From positions 1 to 64,000 of the forward strand of contig JAQUNC010000006.1 of the NCBI GenBank assembly GCA_028717805.1: a stretch of 64,000 nucleotides of DNA, given 5' to 3'. The notes beneath the pieces are model-generated. The model ran no database searches and was not told where the DNA came from. It was given only the letters and a program-made list of their open reading frames with translations. The stretch's first letter is position 1; every line of letters begins with the position of its first letter. A program made the position numbers and the translations under genes. Below, piece after piece: positions 1-9,071 of the stretch. Origin of the DNA: Atribacterota bacterium (GTDB taxonomy: Bacteria > Atribacterota > Phoenicimicrobiia > Phoenicimicrobiales > Stramentimicrobiaceae).

Positions 1-1102
1 TTCTTAAGCTTGCAGGTGTTTTGGATAACTTTATTGGATTTCCTCCTATTTTAATCTTTCCAGCAACAGGATGTGTAACTTCCCAAAACATTTCTCTATC
101 TTCTGAAATATGGGGATCATTAACAACTTGGTCAACAGAGTATATAGGAGCACAGGGTATTTTGTTAGAAAGAAGCTCAGATACTACCATATTTACTTCT
201 TTGTTTGATGCCCACTCCTCTACTATTTTTTTAATTTCAGCATGGTTCTTAACCCTATTGCTGTTAATATTAAACCTTTCATCTTTAGATAAATATTCTT
301 TACCAATAAATTTACAATACCTCTCCCAAATATTGTCATTACCTACCCCTAAAACAAACCAACCATCTTTAGCTTTAAAAGAATCATAAGGATAGATAAA
401 CTCGTATCTATTTCCTTCGCGTTTTGGAATCCTCTTTTCTACAATGTATATTTGAGTTAGAGTTTCCATAGCAGAAACTACTGAATCTACTAGGGCAACA
501 TCAACTTTCTGTCCTTCTCCTGAAATATCTCTATACCGTAAGGCTGTTAATATTCCTATAGCAGAATTCAAAGCAGCAAGAATATCTGCAATCGCAGTTC
601 CCGTTCTGGTAGGAGGACTATCGGGCCAACCGGTTACACTCATAATCCCTCCCATAGCTTGTCCAATAATATCGTATCCTGGTCTATCTTTATATCTACC
701 AAAATGCCCAAATCCTGATATAGAAGCATAAATAATTTGTGGATTTATTTCTTTTAAATTTTCATATCCTAATCCTAATTGTTCCATTGTTGTAGGCCTA
801 AAATTTTCAATAATAACGTCTACTTTTTTGATTAAATCTTTAAAAATCTCTTTGCTTTCACTCTTTTTTAGATCTAATGTTATGCTTTTTTTATTTCGAT
901 TTAGATTCATAAAATATCCGCTTTCCGAACCAATAAAAGGAGGATATTGTCTAGTGTCATCCCCCTTAACAGGAATTTCAAGTTTAATTACTTCTGCTCC
1001 TAAATCAGCAAGCAACATGGTACAAAAAGGACCAGCTAATACCCTAGTCAGATCTAATACTTTTATTCCTTCTAAAGCCATTAAATCTAATGGTGATTTC
1101 AT
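1..1102 (-). CDS. Family III (CaiB/BaiF) CoA-transferase, C-terminus cut by window edge
   Basis: I read an open frame of about 367 codons from an ATG at 1102, preceded by GAGAGG about 11 nt upstream, running off the window at position 1; family members are about 390-400 residues, so about 30 C-terminal residues are missing. It shows the family III N-terminal pattern (VLDLTRVLAGPFCTMLLADL) and NRNKKSITLDL, and the catalytic Asp is expected at D173 in TAIADIL. Such enzymes move CoA between carboxylic acids through an aspartyl anhydride. It is the last visible gene of the HMG-CoA synthase/thiolase operon, 17 nt after the OB-fold gene, so its substrate may be a product of that pathway. A close paralogue sits at 22086-23273. 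Substrate unknown. Confidence 0.9.
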   Translation of the reverse strand, partial: MKSPLDLMALEGIKVLDLTRVLAGPFCTMLLADLGAEVIKLEIPVKGDDTRQYPPFIGSESGYFMNLNRNKKSITLDLKKSESKEIFKDLIKKVDVIIENFRPTTMEQLGLGYENLKEINPQIIYASISGFGHFGRYKDRPGYDIIGQAMGGIMSVTGWPDSPPTRTGTAIADILAALNSAIGILTALRYRDISGEGQKVDVALVDSVVSAMETLTQIYIVEKRIPKREGNRYEFIYPYDSFKAKDGWFVLGVGNDNIWERYCKFIGKEYLSKDERFNINSNRVKNHAEIKKIVEEWASNKEVNMVVSELLSNKIPCAPIYSVDQVVNDPHISEDREMFWEVTHPVAGKIKIGGNPIKLSKTPASLR

Positions 1103-1119
1103 TTCTATTATTTACCTCT

Positions 1120-1533
1120 CTATAGTTCTGATTTTTCTAAAATACCCTTATATCCATAAGCAATAATCCCTGAAGATCCATCTTCTTGTATTTTTCTAAA
1201 CACAAGAGAAACTCTTTTACCAATTTCTAACTCGCTAAAATCACAGTCAACAACCTGGCACATTAATTTTATTCCATTATCCAGTTCAATGATTGCAATG
1301 GCAAAAGGCGAATAATCTTTGAACTCCGAAGAGGGCGTTCTAATAATGGTGAAGCTATAGATCTTACCTTCTTTAGGTAATTTAATTGGTATAAACTCTC
1401 TATATTTACAATTGGAACAAATAGGCCTTGGTGGAAAAAATATTTTCCCACAGTTTTTACATTTACTTGCCTCCAAACGGTAACGTTGAGGAAATTCTCT
1501 CCATGTTTTTGGTACTGTAATACTTGTACTCAT
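1120..1533 (-). CDS. Zn-ribbon OB-fold acyl-CoA-associated protein (DUF35 family)
   Basis: This 137-residue protein has an N-terminal rubredoxin-like zinc ribbon, C25-x2-C28 and C39-x2-C42, followed by an OB-fold (about residues 50-130), the architecture of DUF35/ChsH2-like proteins. In archaea a DUF35 protein is the scaffold that holds acetoacetyl-CoA thiolase and HMG-CoA synthase together and shares a CoA site with them. Here it follows exactly such a thiolase by 2 nt and an archaeal-type HMG-CoA synthase, so the same scaffold role is likely. The thiolase stop codon lies between the GGAGG site and this ATG, which suggests translational coupling. Length is normal for the family. Confidence 0.9.
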   Translation of the reverse strand: MSTSITVPKTWREFPQRYRLEASKCKNCGKIFFPPRPICSNCKYREFIPIKLPKEGKIYSFTIIRTPSSEFKDYSPFAIAIIELDNGIKLMCQVVDCDFSELEIGKRVSLVFRKIQEDGSSGIIAYGYKGILEKSEL

Positions 1534-1535
1534 CT

Positions 1536-2690
1536 TTACATCGCCTCCAATATATGAACTATTACGCTTCCACCAGAACCACCCAAATTATGAGTCAGCC
1601 CAATTTTAGCATTTTTTACCTGTCTTGCTGCTGCTTCTCCTCGAAGTTGAGTAACTACTTCAACTATTTGTGCTATTCCAGTTGCTCCCACAGGATGACC
1701 CTTTGATTTTAAGCCTCCACTTGGATTTACAGGTATTTTACCATCAATATCAGTTAAACCTTCTTCAACTGCTCTTCCTCCTTCACCTTTCTTGACAAAT
1801 CCCAGATCCTCTATGGCACATATTTCAGCAATGGTAAAACAATCATGAATTTCAGCCAAATCAATATCTTCTGGTCCTATTTCTGCCATTTTATAAGCCT
1901 GCTTCCCTGCCTCTACAGTTGCTTTTAAGGTAGTTATATTTTCTCGGTCTGCTAAAGCAATTGTGTCAGTTGCATGACCCACTCCAATTATTTTAACTGG
2001 TTTATTAGTAAGTTCTTTAGCTCTTTCTGCAGGACAAATAATAACAGAAGCTGCTCCATCACTTATCGGAGAACAATCCAGTAATCTTAAGGGATCTGCT
2101 ATTAATGTTGAATTAAGAACCTGTTCCAAAGTCACTTTAAAAGGAAATTGGGCATGAGGATTTTTTGCACCATTCTTATGATTTTTTACTGCTACTTTCG
2201 CAAGTTGTTCTCTAGTTGTGCCATATTCAAACATATGCCTTCTAGCTATTAATGCATAAAGTCCAGGGAATGTTACTCCATGAAAAGCTTCATACTCTCT
2301 ATCTGCAGCAGCAGCCAAACCAAAAGTTGCTTCACCAGTATCAACATCAGTCATTTTCTCTACTCCTCCTGCCAAAACAATATCACTGAATCCTGACGCT
2401 ACCTCAAGAAAAGCCTGTTTTAAAGCTAACGCACCTGAGGCACAGGCTGACTCTATTCTTGTTGTCGGTACGGAAGTACAACCCAAGTAATCTGCTAATA
2501 GAGAGCTTAAATGCTCTTGCCCTACAAAAAGACCACCTGAAAAATTTCCAATATACATAGAATCTATTTTATTAACACCACAATCATCAATTGCCATCAG
2601 GGCAGACTCTACAAAGATATCACGTAAAGATTTTTCCCATAGCTCTCCAAATTTTGTTATTCCTACTCCTATAATTGCTACATCTCTCAT
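1536..2690 (-). CDS. Acetyl-CoA acetyltransferase (archaeal/SCP-x type thiolase)
   Basis: This 384-residue thiolase has the acyl-accepting cysteine C83 in SACASGA, the HDCF loop and the GHPVGATG signature, and ends with HNLGGSGG, where classical thiolases carry a second cysteine motif. These are marks of the SCP-x/archaeal thiolase branch. The expected reaction is condensation of two acetyl-CoA to acetoacetyl-CoA. Gene order HMG-CoA synthase, thiolase, DUF35 matches the archaeal operon whose products form one complex that channels acetoacetyl-CoA. It starts at ATG 2690, 25 nt after the synthase. A degradative direction (thiolysis) cannot be excluded from sequence. Confidence 0.92.
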   Translation of the reverse strand: MRDVAIIGVGITKFGELWEKSLRDIFVESALMAIDDCGVNKIDSMYIGNFSGGLFVGQEHLSSLLADYLGCTSVPTTRIESACASGALALKQAFLEVASGFSDIVLAGGVEKMTDVDTGEATFGLAAAADREYEAFHGVTFPGLYALIARRHMFEYGTTREQLAKVAVKNHKNGAKNPHAQFPFKVTLEQVLNSTLIADPLRLLDCSPISDGAASVIICPAERAKELTNKPVKIIGVGHATDTIALADRENITTLKATVEAGKQAYKMAEIGPEDIDLAEIHDCFTIAEICAIEDLGFVKKGEGGRAVEEGLTDIDGKIPVNPSGGLKSKGHPVGATGIAQIVEVVTQLRGEAAARQVKNAKIGLTHNLGGSGGSVIVHILEAM

Positions 2691-2714
2691 ATAAAATCAC
2701 CTTTTTATAAAAAT

Positions 2715-3755
2715 TTATTCTTTGATCATCCTTCTATATCTAACATAAGTACCATAATCAATATAAATTTTATCTTCCAACATTTCTCTAACAGTAGGGG
2801 CTAAATGTCTCACCTTATCAATTTTCTCTTTTACTCGAATAATAAAAGAATCACTTCCTGCCCCGGATCCAAAAGAGGTAATTAAAATAAGATCTTCTGG
2901 TTTAGCTTCATCCAAGGTTGCTGCTAATCCCAAAAGAGAACAACCAGAATATGTATTTCCAACTTTTGGAGCAATTAGTCCAGGTTTCATCTGTTCCATA
3001 CTAAAGCCTAATTCTTTGCCAGCTTTTAAAGGAAATTTTCCGTTAGGCTGATGAAATACTGCATAGGTAAAATCAGAAGGTTTTAATTGGGCTTTATTCA
3101 TTATGCCTTTTGTTGCGCCTAGAACATGTTTAAAGTATGCTGGTTCTCCAGTAAATCTGCCTCCATGTTTAGGATAAAATTCACTGTCTCTCCTCCAAAA
3201 ATCGGGAGTATCAGTAGTGTAAGAAAAAGTTTCTAGTATATCAGCTAATGTATCACTTTCTCCTATAATAAAAGCTGCTCCTCCGGCAGCAGCAGAATAT
3301 TCCAAAGGCTCTTGAGGCGCACCTTGGGACGTATCTGCCCCGATTCCTAACCCGTACTTAATGAGCCCCGCTTTTACTAAACCATAACATACAAATATGG
3401 ACTCACTCCCAGCCTTGCAAGCAAATTCATAATCTGCGGTGTGTACTTCTGGAACCGCTCCAATTACCTCAGCAATAATCGAACTGCTTGGTTTCACCGC
3501 ATAGGGTGGTGATTCAGAACCAATATAAACTGCCCCAATTTCTTTTGGATTGATAAGAGCTCTCTTAAGTGCATTTTGTGCTTCTTCAACACCAATTGTC
3601 ACCGAATCCTGATCTAAAAAAGGAACTGTTTTTTCTTCTAATAACAGTCCCTTTTTAAGTGCATCAGCGTCTTCTCCCCATACTTTTGCAATCTCTTCAA
3701 CCTTAATCCTGTATTTTGGTATGTATGCACCATAACCGACAATGCCAATCATCAT
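2715..3755 (-). CDS. Hydroxymethylglutaryl-CoA synthase, archaeal type
   Basis: The 346-residue protein begins MMIGIVGYGAYIPKYRI and matches the archaeal HMG-CoA synthase family (about 345-350 residues), not the longer eukaryotic or Gram-positive MvaS type. Visible active-site elements are the general base region around E81 (SESPPYAVKP), nucleophile C113 in FACKAGS and the histidine in FHQPNGKFP. The start at 3755 is chosen because AAGGAG lies 5 nt before it; an upstream in-frame ATG at 3791 would add 12 residues without a good site. It condenses acetyl-CoA and acetoacetyl-CoA to HMG-CoA. It is the first enzyme gene after the GntR regulator, and an AT-rich inverted repeat (3802-3815) sits in its leader. 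Confidence 0.92.
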   Translation of the reverse strand: MMIGIVGYGAYIPKYRIKVEEIAKVWGEDADALKKGLLLEEKTVPFLDQDSVTIGVEEAQNALKRALINPKEIGAVYIGSESPPYAVKPSSSIIAEVIGAVPEVHTADYEFACKAGSESIFVCYGLVKAGLIKYGLGIGADTSQGAPQEPLEYSAAAGGAAFIIGESDTLADILETFSYTTDTPDFWRRDSEFYPKHGGRFTGEPAYFKHVLGATKGIMNKAQLKPSDFTYAVFHQPNGKFPLKAGKELGFSMEQMKPGLIAPKVGNTYSGCSLLGLAATLDEAKPEDLILITSFGSGAGSDSFIIRVKEKIDKVRHLAPTVREMLEDKIYIDYGTYVRYRRMIKE

Positions 3756-3819
3756 TCTTACTCCTTTAAAACTATAAATTTTATTGCACAATGTATTGAT
3801 TAGATATCAATATCTGATA

Positions 3820-4515
3820 TTATTTTTTGGAATATGATATCAAAATGCCTTCTGTCTCTTTCATATGCTTTCGTAAAGCTTGTACAGCTTTCTCAGGCTT
3901 CCCTGTTTTTAAAGCATCAATAATAGCTTGGTGTTCAATAGGAATTTCCTCTCTTCTGTGAGGAGCAGAAAAAATGGTAATTAATAAACCGAAAGATTTA
4001 TACCATAAATTTTCTATAATATTACATAAGCATTTGTTGCGACAGATACAATAAATAGAAAAATGAAATATCTTATTTATATTCTGAATTATAAAAATAT
4101 CACTCGGCTGTTTTTTTAACTCTAGATTTAACTCTTTTGAAATATTTTCGATATTTCTTAATTCTTCAATATTAATATTTTCACACGCACACCTAATTGC
4201 TTCGCTTTCTAATATCTTTCTGACATTATATATTTCTCTAATTTCATCCAAACTATAATCTTTGACTACAAACCCCCGTCTTGGTAATAATTCAATCAAT
4301 CCTTCTGTCTCCAATCTTCTTATTGCTTCCCTTACAGGAGTCCGGCTAACATTTAATTCTTCAGATATCTTCCTGGTAGATAGTCTACTACCACGTTCAA
4401 TTTTGCCATAGACAATTTCTTTCTTAATTTTTTCAGCAATGATATCAACCATGGGTTCAAATGTTATTGGTTTATCGATATCACTGCTATCAGCTGTTAT
4501 TAAACTACTATTCAT
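3820..4515 (-). CDS. GntR-family regulator, FadR/FCD subfamily
   Basis: The 231-residue protein has an N-terminal winged helix (about residues 25-95; KISEELNVSRTPVREAIRRL is the recognition region) and an all-helical FCD ligand domain with candidate metal-binding histidines in FHFSIY, EHQAIIDAL and RKHMKET. FCD regulators usually sense small organic acids and act as local repressors. It lies immediately upstream of, and co-directional with, the HMG-CoA synthase operon, and a perfect palindrome lies 47 nt before its start, so it probably controls itself and that operon. The effector cannot be told from sequence. Confidence 0.9.
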   Translation of the reverse strand: MNSSLITADSSDIDKPITFEPMVDIIAEKIKKEIVYGKIERGSRLSTRKISEELNVSRTPVREAIRRLETEGLIELLPRRGFVVKDYSLDEIREIYNVRKILESEAIRCACENINIEELRNIENISKELNLELKKQPSDIFIIQNINKIFHFSIYCICRNKCLCNIIENLWYKSFGLLITIFSAPHRREEIPIEHQAIIDALKTGKPEKAVQALRKHMKETEGILISYSKK

Positions 4516-4562
4516 ATATTTGATCTCTTTTCGTTATTTAAAATAATTTGATTATTATTCAT

Positions 4563-4581
4563 CTGGGATATTGTATCCCAG
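4563..4581. promoter_or_regulatory. Perfect 8-bp palindrome, likely GntR operator
   Basis: CTGGGATA and TATCCCAG flank a 3-nt centre (TTG), a perfect inverted repeat between the divergent GntR gene and the DUF1670-type gene. On the minus strand it contains TACAAT, a good -10 hexamer for the GntR gene, with a weak TTATAA 17 nt upstream. A dyad on top of the -10 is the expected place for autorepression by a FadR-type regulator. I found no second copy in the window. Confidence 0.65.
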
Positions 4582-4682
4582 TTAATAATATATTATAATT
4601 TTTAAAAGAAAAAAACAAGCTCTTAAAAAATATTTTTTAATATAAGTTCATATGAACTTATATTTATTAGTGATCTTTTATT

Positions 4683-5249
4683 ATGAAAACACTTAGTCCT
4701 ATTAGAAAGAATATTATTTTCTATAAAGCAGTATCAAAGGAAGAACCAGTTTCTAAGCCTATTTCAAAATGCAAGAAGAAAACAATATCTCTCCAATTTT
4801 TTTGCGAAAAAGATAAAAAATTTATTAAATCTGGTAAAATTTCACTTTTAAGAAAGAAAAAAATTTTAGAATTTTGTAAAGAAGCTTTCTTTAAAGGGGC
4901 TCTCCTTACTCAAGAAGATCTAGCTTTGTTACTATGTACAAGTATAAGTACAATAAAAAGAGATATATTTGATTTAAACCAAGAAGGATTTGCGATACCT
5001 ACTAGAGGATTCATTAAAGATATAGGTAGAGGAATATCTTTTAAATCTAAAATAATAGAACTTCATAAAAAGGGTGTGAGCATTAATAAAATCGCTGCTA
5101 TATTATGGCATAGTGAAATCATAATTAGACAAACTATCGATGAATATCAAAAAGTAGTTGACTTATATCATAGAAACATTCCAATAAAGAATATTCATAT
5201 TCTTACTAATATTTCTATAAAGTTAATAAAGGAGTATTTGGAAATATAA
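4683..5249 (+). CDS. DUF1670-like helix-turn-helix protein
   Basis: One of the very few plus-strand genes. The 188-residue basic protein has EAFFKGALLTQEDLALLLC followed by STIKRDI, a typical helix-turn-helix, then PTRGFI.DIGRG, a second helical motif (KGVSINKIAAILWHS) and the C-terminal NISIKLIKEYLEI. I recognise this layout as DUF1670, known in methanogens and anaerobic bacteria and often near mobile genes; function unproven. Family members I recall are longer (about 250-300 residues), so this copy may have lost N-terminal sequence. The start lacks an obvious Shine-Dalgarno site. It is divergent from the GntR gene. Confidence 0.6.
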   Translation: MKTLSPIRKNIIFYKAVSKEEPVSKPISKCKKKTISLQFFCEKDKKFIKSGKISLLRKKKILEFCKEAFFKGALLTQEDLALLLCTSISTIKRDIFDLNQEGFAIPTRGFIKDIGRGISFKSKIIELHKKGVSINKIAAILWHSEIIIRQTIDEYQKVVDLYHRNIPIKNIHILTNISIKLIKEYLEI

Positions 5250-5399
5250 ATTTCTAAATATTAACACTTTACATTGGGTGTAAAAATAAACTATAAAGGC
5301 ACATTTTCTTTAATTTTAAGTGAATCTCTCTTTATCAACATAATATGTAATAAAAACTTCTAGTTAATTTTATTTTCATTCGTAGTAATCTGTACTATT

Positions 5400-5639
5400 T
5401 CACCCGCCACATATCAAGGAGAAGATCTTTACTTCATCACCCTCGCATAGAATATAATCTTTATCCTGAGGGGTATTGTTGACCAGAAACACTATCCCTA
5501 TTTTATTGGGAATGGCAAGATAGTCGTTGGTTAATTCTTGTAGCGTAGTGACTTTCTTTAAAATAATACTGCCGTCTCCCAATATCTTGCCCTTGGCATA
5601 CTTTTTCAAGATAGTGTAAAGCTTAACCTTTACTTTCAT
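5400..5639 (-). CDS. MoaD/ThiS-like ubiquitin-fold protein linked to AOR
   Basis: A 79-residue beta-grasp protein (KVKVKLYTILKKYAKG at the N-terminus, DEVKIFSLICGG at the C-terminus) ending in the di-glycine tail that sulfur carriers use for thiocarboxylate formation. It lies 27 nt after the aldehyde:ferredoxin oxidoreductase gene in the same direction. MoaD-like genes beside AOR genes are common in anaerobes and are thought to supply dithiolene sulfur for the tungsten pterin cofactor. No strong ribosome site is seen, which suggests translation following the AOR gene. It could serve the cell's general molybdopterin synthesis too, as no other MoaD is in the window. Confidence 0.85.
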   Translation of the reverse strand: MKVKVKLYTILKKYAKGKILGDGSIILKKVTTLQELTNDYLAIPNKIGIVFLVNNTPQDKDYILCEGDEVKIFSLICGG

Positions 5640-5666
5640 TATGGTTAATACCCATTTTCTATTTAC

Positions 5667-7544
5667 TCATACCAGATTTAATCCCAGTTCTCTTAGCTTT
5701 TCCTGCTTAGGTATACCAGTCTGGGAATCCCAGCCTCTGGCCTGGTAATATTCTTTTAGCATACCTTCATAATCCTTGATAGCACATTTCTCTTCCTTGT
5801 GATACAAACCAAACTGGGGAAGACTTTTTACTCTTTCATGAAGAAGATCATTCTTTCTACCTATACCCTCTCTAATATTGAATAACCTCTGTAAGTTGTT
5901 TACTCTTTCCCCAATCCTTAAGAGGTCTGCACCATTTAGCTGCCATCCGGTTAAAGCTGATAAAATTTTAGCATAATGTTCTAAGGTAATTCCGGCATAC
6001 ATAAAGAATTTACAGACACCAAGAACATCAGGCATAATCAAGCCATCCTGTAAAGTTTTGGTAATAGCCCCTTTGCCTTTCTCATCCCAGCGATCCAGTT
6101 GATTGGGATCCGGCACACCATAGGGAGTCATGCCCCAGGTGATTTTACCAGAATCGTAAGCCATACCCTCTAAGGGATGGATATGACACATTCCCCTGTT
6201 GGCAGTACCATAGGTAACGGCCAATAATTTACCGGAACGAGGATCATGGGCAGGGCCTTCCAATCCTTTACCATGCACGGCATATTCTTCTGCCTGGGGT
6301 CCAATTTTCTGTGCTGCCCTTGCTACACCATCTGCCAATAGATTTCCCAATCCCTCTCTTTGAACTATTTTATCCACCAGGATGGGTAGTACTTCAGGAT
6401 TACCCCAGGACAAATCTAAACCATCAGCTTCTTCTTTTGAGATGAGTTTGTGCTCATAGCATTCCATAGCAAAGGCAATAACGGCACCTGCTGATATGGT
6501 ATCAATCCCTAATTCATTGCATAGATAGGTACTATGAATAGCTGCATCCATATCCTGGTTGAAGACAAAGGCAGTAAAGGCACTGACTGATTCATATTCT
6601 GCCCCTTCATGCTGAGGAGTTTTGAACCTTCCTTCTTCCACTTTGGCCACCCTGCCACAGGCAATAGGACAACCCTTATAGCACATCTTGTTTTTAACAA
6701 AATTATTTTTTAGGTAATGGTCATAAAGCTTCTCAGCCTTACCCCAGCTGTTGGATTGCCAATTCTTGGTTGGCCAATCTCCGGCAGCATCATTACCAGC
6801 CATATCTCCTATAGTACCAAATTGCCTTAAACCTTTAACAAATTCACTCTCCTTTAATACCTTTCTTACTTCTTTTAAGGCGATGTTAAAATCTTCTGGA
6901 TTTTTAGGTTGCAGTTTATCTGAACCCTTAACAGCAATAGCAATTAGGTTTTTAGACCCCATTACCGCTCCGGCACCACATCTTCCGGCAGCTCTATCCT
7001 CACTCATGATGGAGGCTATGCTAACCAAGTTTTCTCCAGCTATTCCTATACACATGATAGAGATATCCTGGTCTTCCAATTCTTCCCTGATTATTCTGGT
7101 TTTTTCCGATACCTTCTTACCTACCAGATGATTTGCATTTCTAAATTCTACCTGTTTATCATGGATAAAGAGATAAACTGGTTGGGAAGATTTGCCTTCT
7201 ACAATAAGAAAATCATAGCTGGCCTTTTTTAATTCTGGACCAAAGTCTCCTCCACAGCGGGATTCACCCCAGGCCTTGGTCAGAGGGGATTTAAAACAGA
7301 TTTCGATACTGCCACCCCCCGGAACCTGATAGGAGGTTAAAGGACCAGTGGCAAAGATGAGTTTATTTTCTGGACTTAAAGGATCAATGCCTTCATTTAA
7401 TTCTTCGTAGAGTACCTTGGCTGCATAACCGACACCGCCGAGATAATTCTGTAGCACTTTTTCAGGAATCTTCTCCAATTTAAAGCTAGCATCACTGAGG
7501 GAGATTCGCAATTGATTACTGGAATAGTTTAAAATATTGTTCAT
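5667..7544 (-). CDS. aor: Tungsten aldehyde:ferredoxin oxidoreductase
   Basis: This 625-residue protein is a full-length AOR. It has the N-terminal pterin-binding beta domain (YLGGVGYAAKVLYEEL), AGRCGAGAVMGSKNL, cluster cysteines C288, C292, C296 and C511 (GVCKFF), and TANRGMCHIHPLEG near the substrate pocket. It would oxidise an aldehyde to an acid with ferredoxin reduction, or the reverse. The first three cysteines are spaced CX3CX3C, one residue longer than the CX2CX3C of the second AOR in this window and of the archaeal prototype. It is followed by a MoaD-like gene and preceded by a 200-nt gap. Cytoplasmic; substrate unknown. Confidence 0.93.
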   Translation of the reverse strand: MNNILNYSSNQLRISLSDASFKLEKIPEKVLQNYLGGVGYAAKVLYEELNEGIDPLSPENKLIFATGPLTSYQVPGGGSIEICFKSPLTKAWGESRCGGDFGPELKKASYDFLIVEGKSSQPVYLFIHDKQVEFRNANHLVGKKVSEKTRIIREELEDQDISIMCIGIAGENLVSIASIMSEDRAAGRCGAGAVMGSKNLIAIAVKGSDKLQPKNPEDFNIALKEVRKVLKESEFVKGLRQFGTIGDMAGNDAAGDWPTKNWQSNSWGKAEKLYDHYLKNNFVKNKMCYKGCPIACGRVAKVEEGRFKTPQHEGAEYESVSAFTAFVFNQDMDAAIHSTYLCNELGIDTISAGAVIAFAMECYEHKLISKEEADGLDLSWGNPEVLPILVDKIVQREGLGNLLADGVARAAQKIGPQAEEYAVHGKGLEGPAHDPRSGKLLAVTYGTANRGMCHIHPLEGMAYDSGKITWGMTPYGVPDPNQLDRWDEKGKGAITKTLQDGLIMPDVLGVCKFFMYAGITLEHYAKILSALTGWQLNGADLLRIGERVNNLQRLFNIREGIGRKNDLLHERVKSLPQFGLYHKEEKCAIKDYEGMLKEYYQARGWDSQTGIPKQEKLRELGLNLV

Positions 7545-7748
7545 AGTTTTTCTCCTTATTAATTATAAAATATTTTAAACAATAATTTCTAGTAATAATA
7601 GAATGAAATATAATACTCAGATTATTATAATTACCAAAGAAAATATACTTTATTTATCAACCATATTTTAAATTAAAAAATTAATAGTGTATTTTATAGA
7701 TAATTTTTTACTATTAATAATTAACCTGACCATATGTTATTTTTTACT

Positions 7749-9071
7749 CTAAACCCCGAATCTTAAAGATGGTAAGTACATTGCAATCTGGGGGAATATC
7801 ATGACAAGAATCAATGCTATCAATTGAATAAGAACAAAGGGAGTAACAGATTTATAGATTACTTCAGTAGTGATTCCTTCTGGAGCAATTCCTTTCATTA
7901 AAAAAAGGTTATAGCCAAATGGTGGAGTAATAAAAGCCATCTGACAGTTTATCACATAAAGAACACCAAACCACCTAATATCAAAACCTAATTTTAAAGC
8001 AATAGGAATATACACCGGAGCAACAATAATAAGCATTGCTGTATCATCTAAAACCATGCCTAAAAATATAAAGCTTATTTGCATTATTATCAAAGTAATC
8101 CATTTATTTCCACCAGCAAGGTTCAGCAAGCTTTCTACGCCTTTAACTGCTCCTACTGCATCAAAAACAGAACTAAAAAAGAAGGCAGCTGTTAGAATCC
8201 ACATCACCATTGTCGTGGTATGCAAACAATCCTCCATTGATTCTTCAATAATATTCCAGTTCAATTTTTTATTAATGGCAGCACAAATTATTGCTCCTAT
8301 TGCTCCAATCGCAGAGGATTCCACCAATGTGATTATACCCATAAAGAGAGTGCCAAGTACTAATAAAATGAGCAATAAAGCCGGAATAGCCCCTAATGCA
8401 GCAAAACACTTATCTTTAAGTGTAATTTTCTGATATTCTTCCAAAGACATAACTTCTGCTAATTCTGGTTTCTTTTTACATACAATTAAAATATATATAA
8501 TATATAAAATAGTCAATAAAATACCTGGGCCTATACCTGCAAGCCATAAATATGCAATAGATGTTCTGGCAATAACTCCATAAAAAATAAATACTACGCT
8601 AGGTGGGATTAAAAAACCCAATGACCCTCCAGACATAATAGTGCCTACTGCCAATTTCTTATCATAGTTTCGTTTTAACATTTCTGGTAAGGCAACTGTA
8701 GTTCCAGTTACAGTACCAGCAATATTAGTACCTGACATTGCTGCAATAATAGCGCACATAATTACAGTTCCAATGGCTAAACTACCACGAATACGTCCTG
8801 ACCATACATAGATTGCTTGGTATATTCGTTCTGCTACGCCTGATTTAGACAAAATTGAACCCATAAAAATAAAAGGAGGGATAGCCAGAAGAGAGTAAAA
8901 ATCTATAAAAGTAGTACCCTTGCTGAAAGGCATGAAGGTAGCTCCTTCTCCCCATAGAAACAAAGCAACAATCGCTGCAACTGATCCAATAATTATAAAG
9001 ATTTGCCTTCCCGTCAACAATAATAAAATCATTCCAAGAAACATAATCAGTGGTAGAAACAATGTACTCAC
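7749..9071 (-). CDS. dctM: TRAP transporter large membrane subunit (DctM)
   Basis: The 440-residue hydrophobic protein has about 12 transmembrane segments and the TRAP large-subunit signatures GSLGFLIPPSVVFIFYGV and LGMVLDDTAMLIIVAPVYIP. It forms the sodium-coupled elevator part of a tripartite uptake system for an organic acid. The GTG start overlaps the DctQ stop codon (GTGA), with AGGAGG 7 nt upstream, so the two are translationally coupled. Ligand unknown; the neighbourhood of AOR and 2-oxoacid dehydrogenase genes suggests a carboxylate. Confidence 0.93.
   Translation of the reverse strand: MSTLFLPLIMFLGMILLLLTGRQIFIIIGSVAAIVALFLWGEGATFMPFSKGTTFIDFYSLLAIPPFIFMGSILSKSGVAERIYQAIYVWSGRIRGSLAIGTVIMCAIIAAMSGTNIAGTVTGTTVALPEMLKRNYDKKLAVGTIMSGGSLGFLIPPSVVFIFYGVIARTSIAYLWLAGIGPGILLTILYIIYILIVCKKKPELAEVMSLEEYQKITLKDKCFAALGAIPALLLILLVLGTLFMGIITLVESSAIGAIGAIICAAINKKLNWNIIEESMEDCLHTTTMVMWILTAAFFFSSVFDAVGAVKGVESLLNLAGGNKWITLIIMQISFIFLGMVLDDTAMLIIVAPVYIPIALKLGFDIRWFGVLYVINCQMAFITPPFGYNLFLMKGIAPEGITTEVIYKSVTPFVLIQLIALILVMIFPQIAMYLPSLRFGV

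Noticed and set aside
21-1166. Plus-strand open frames opposite the first CoA-transferase
   Set aside because: The minus strand encodes a clear CaiB-family protein through this stretch; the plus-strand products have no recognisable motif.
3802-3815. AGATAT-CA-ATATCT as a second GntR operator before the HMG-CoA synthase gene
   Set aside because: It does not resemble the CTGGGATA dyad and is low-complexity A/T sequence.
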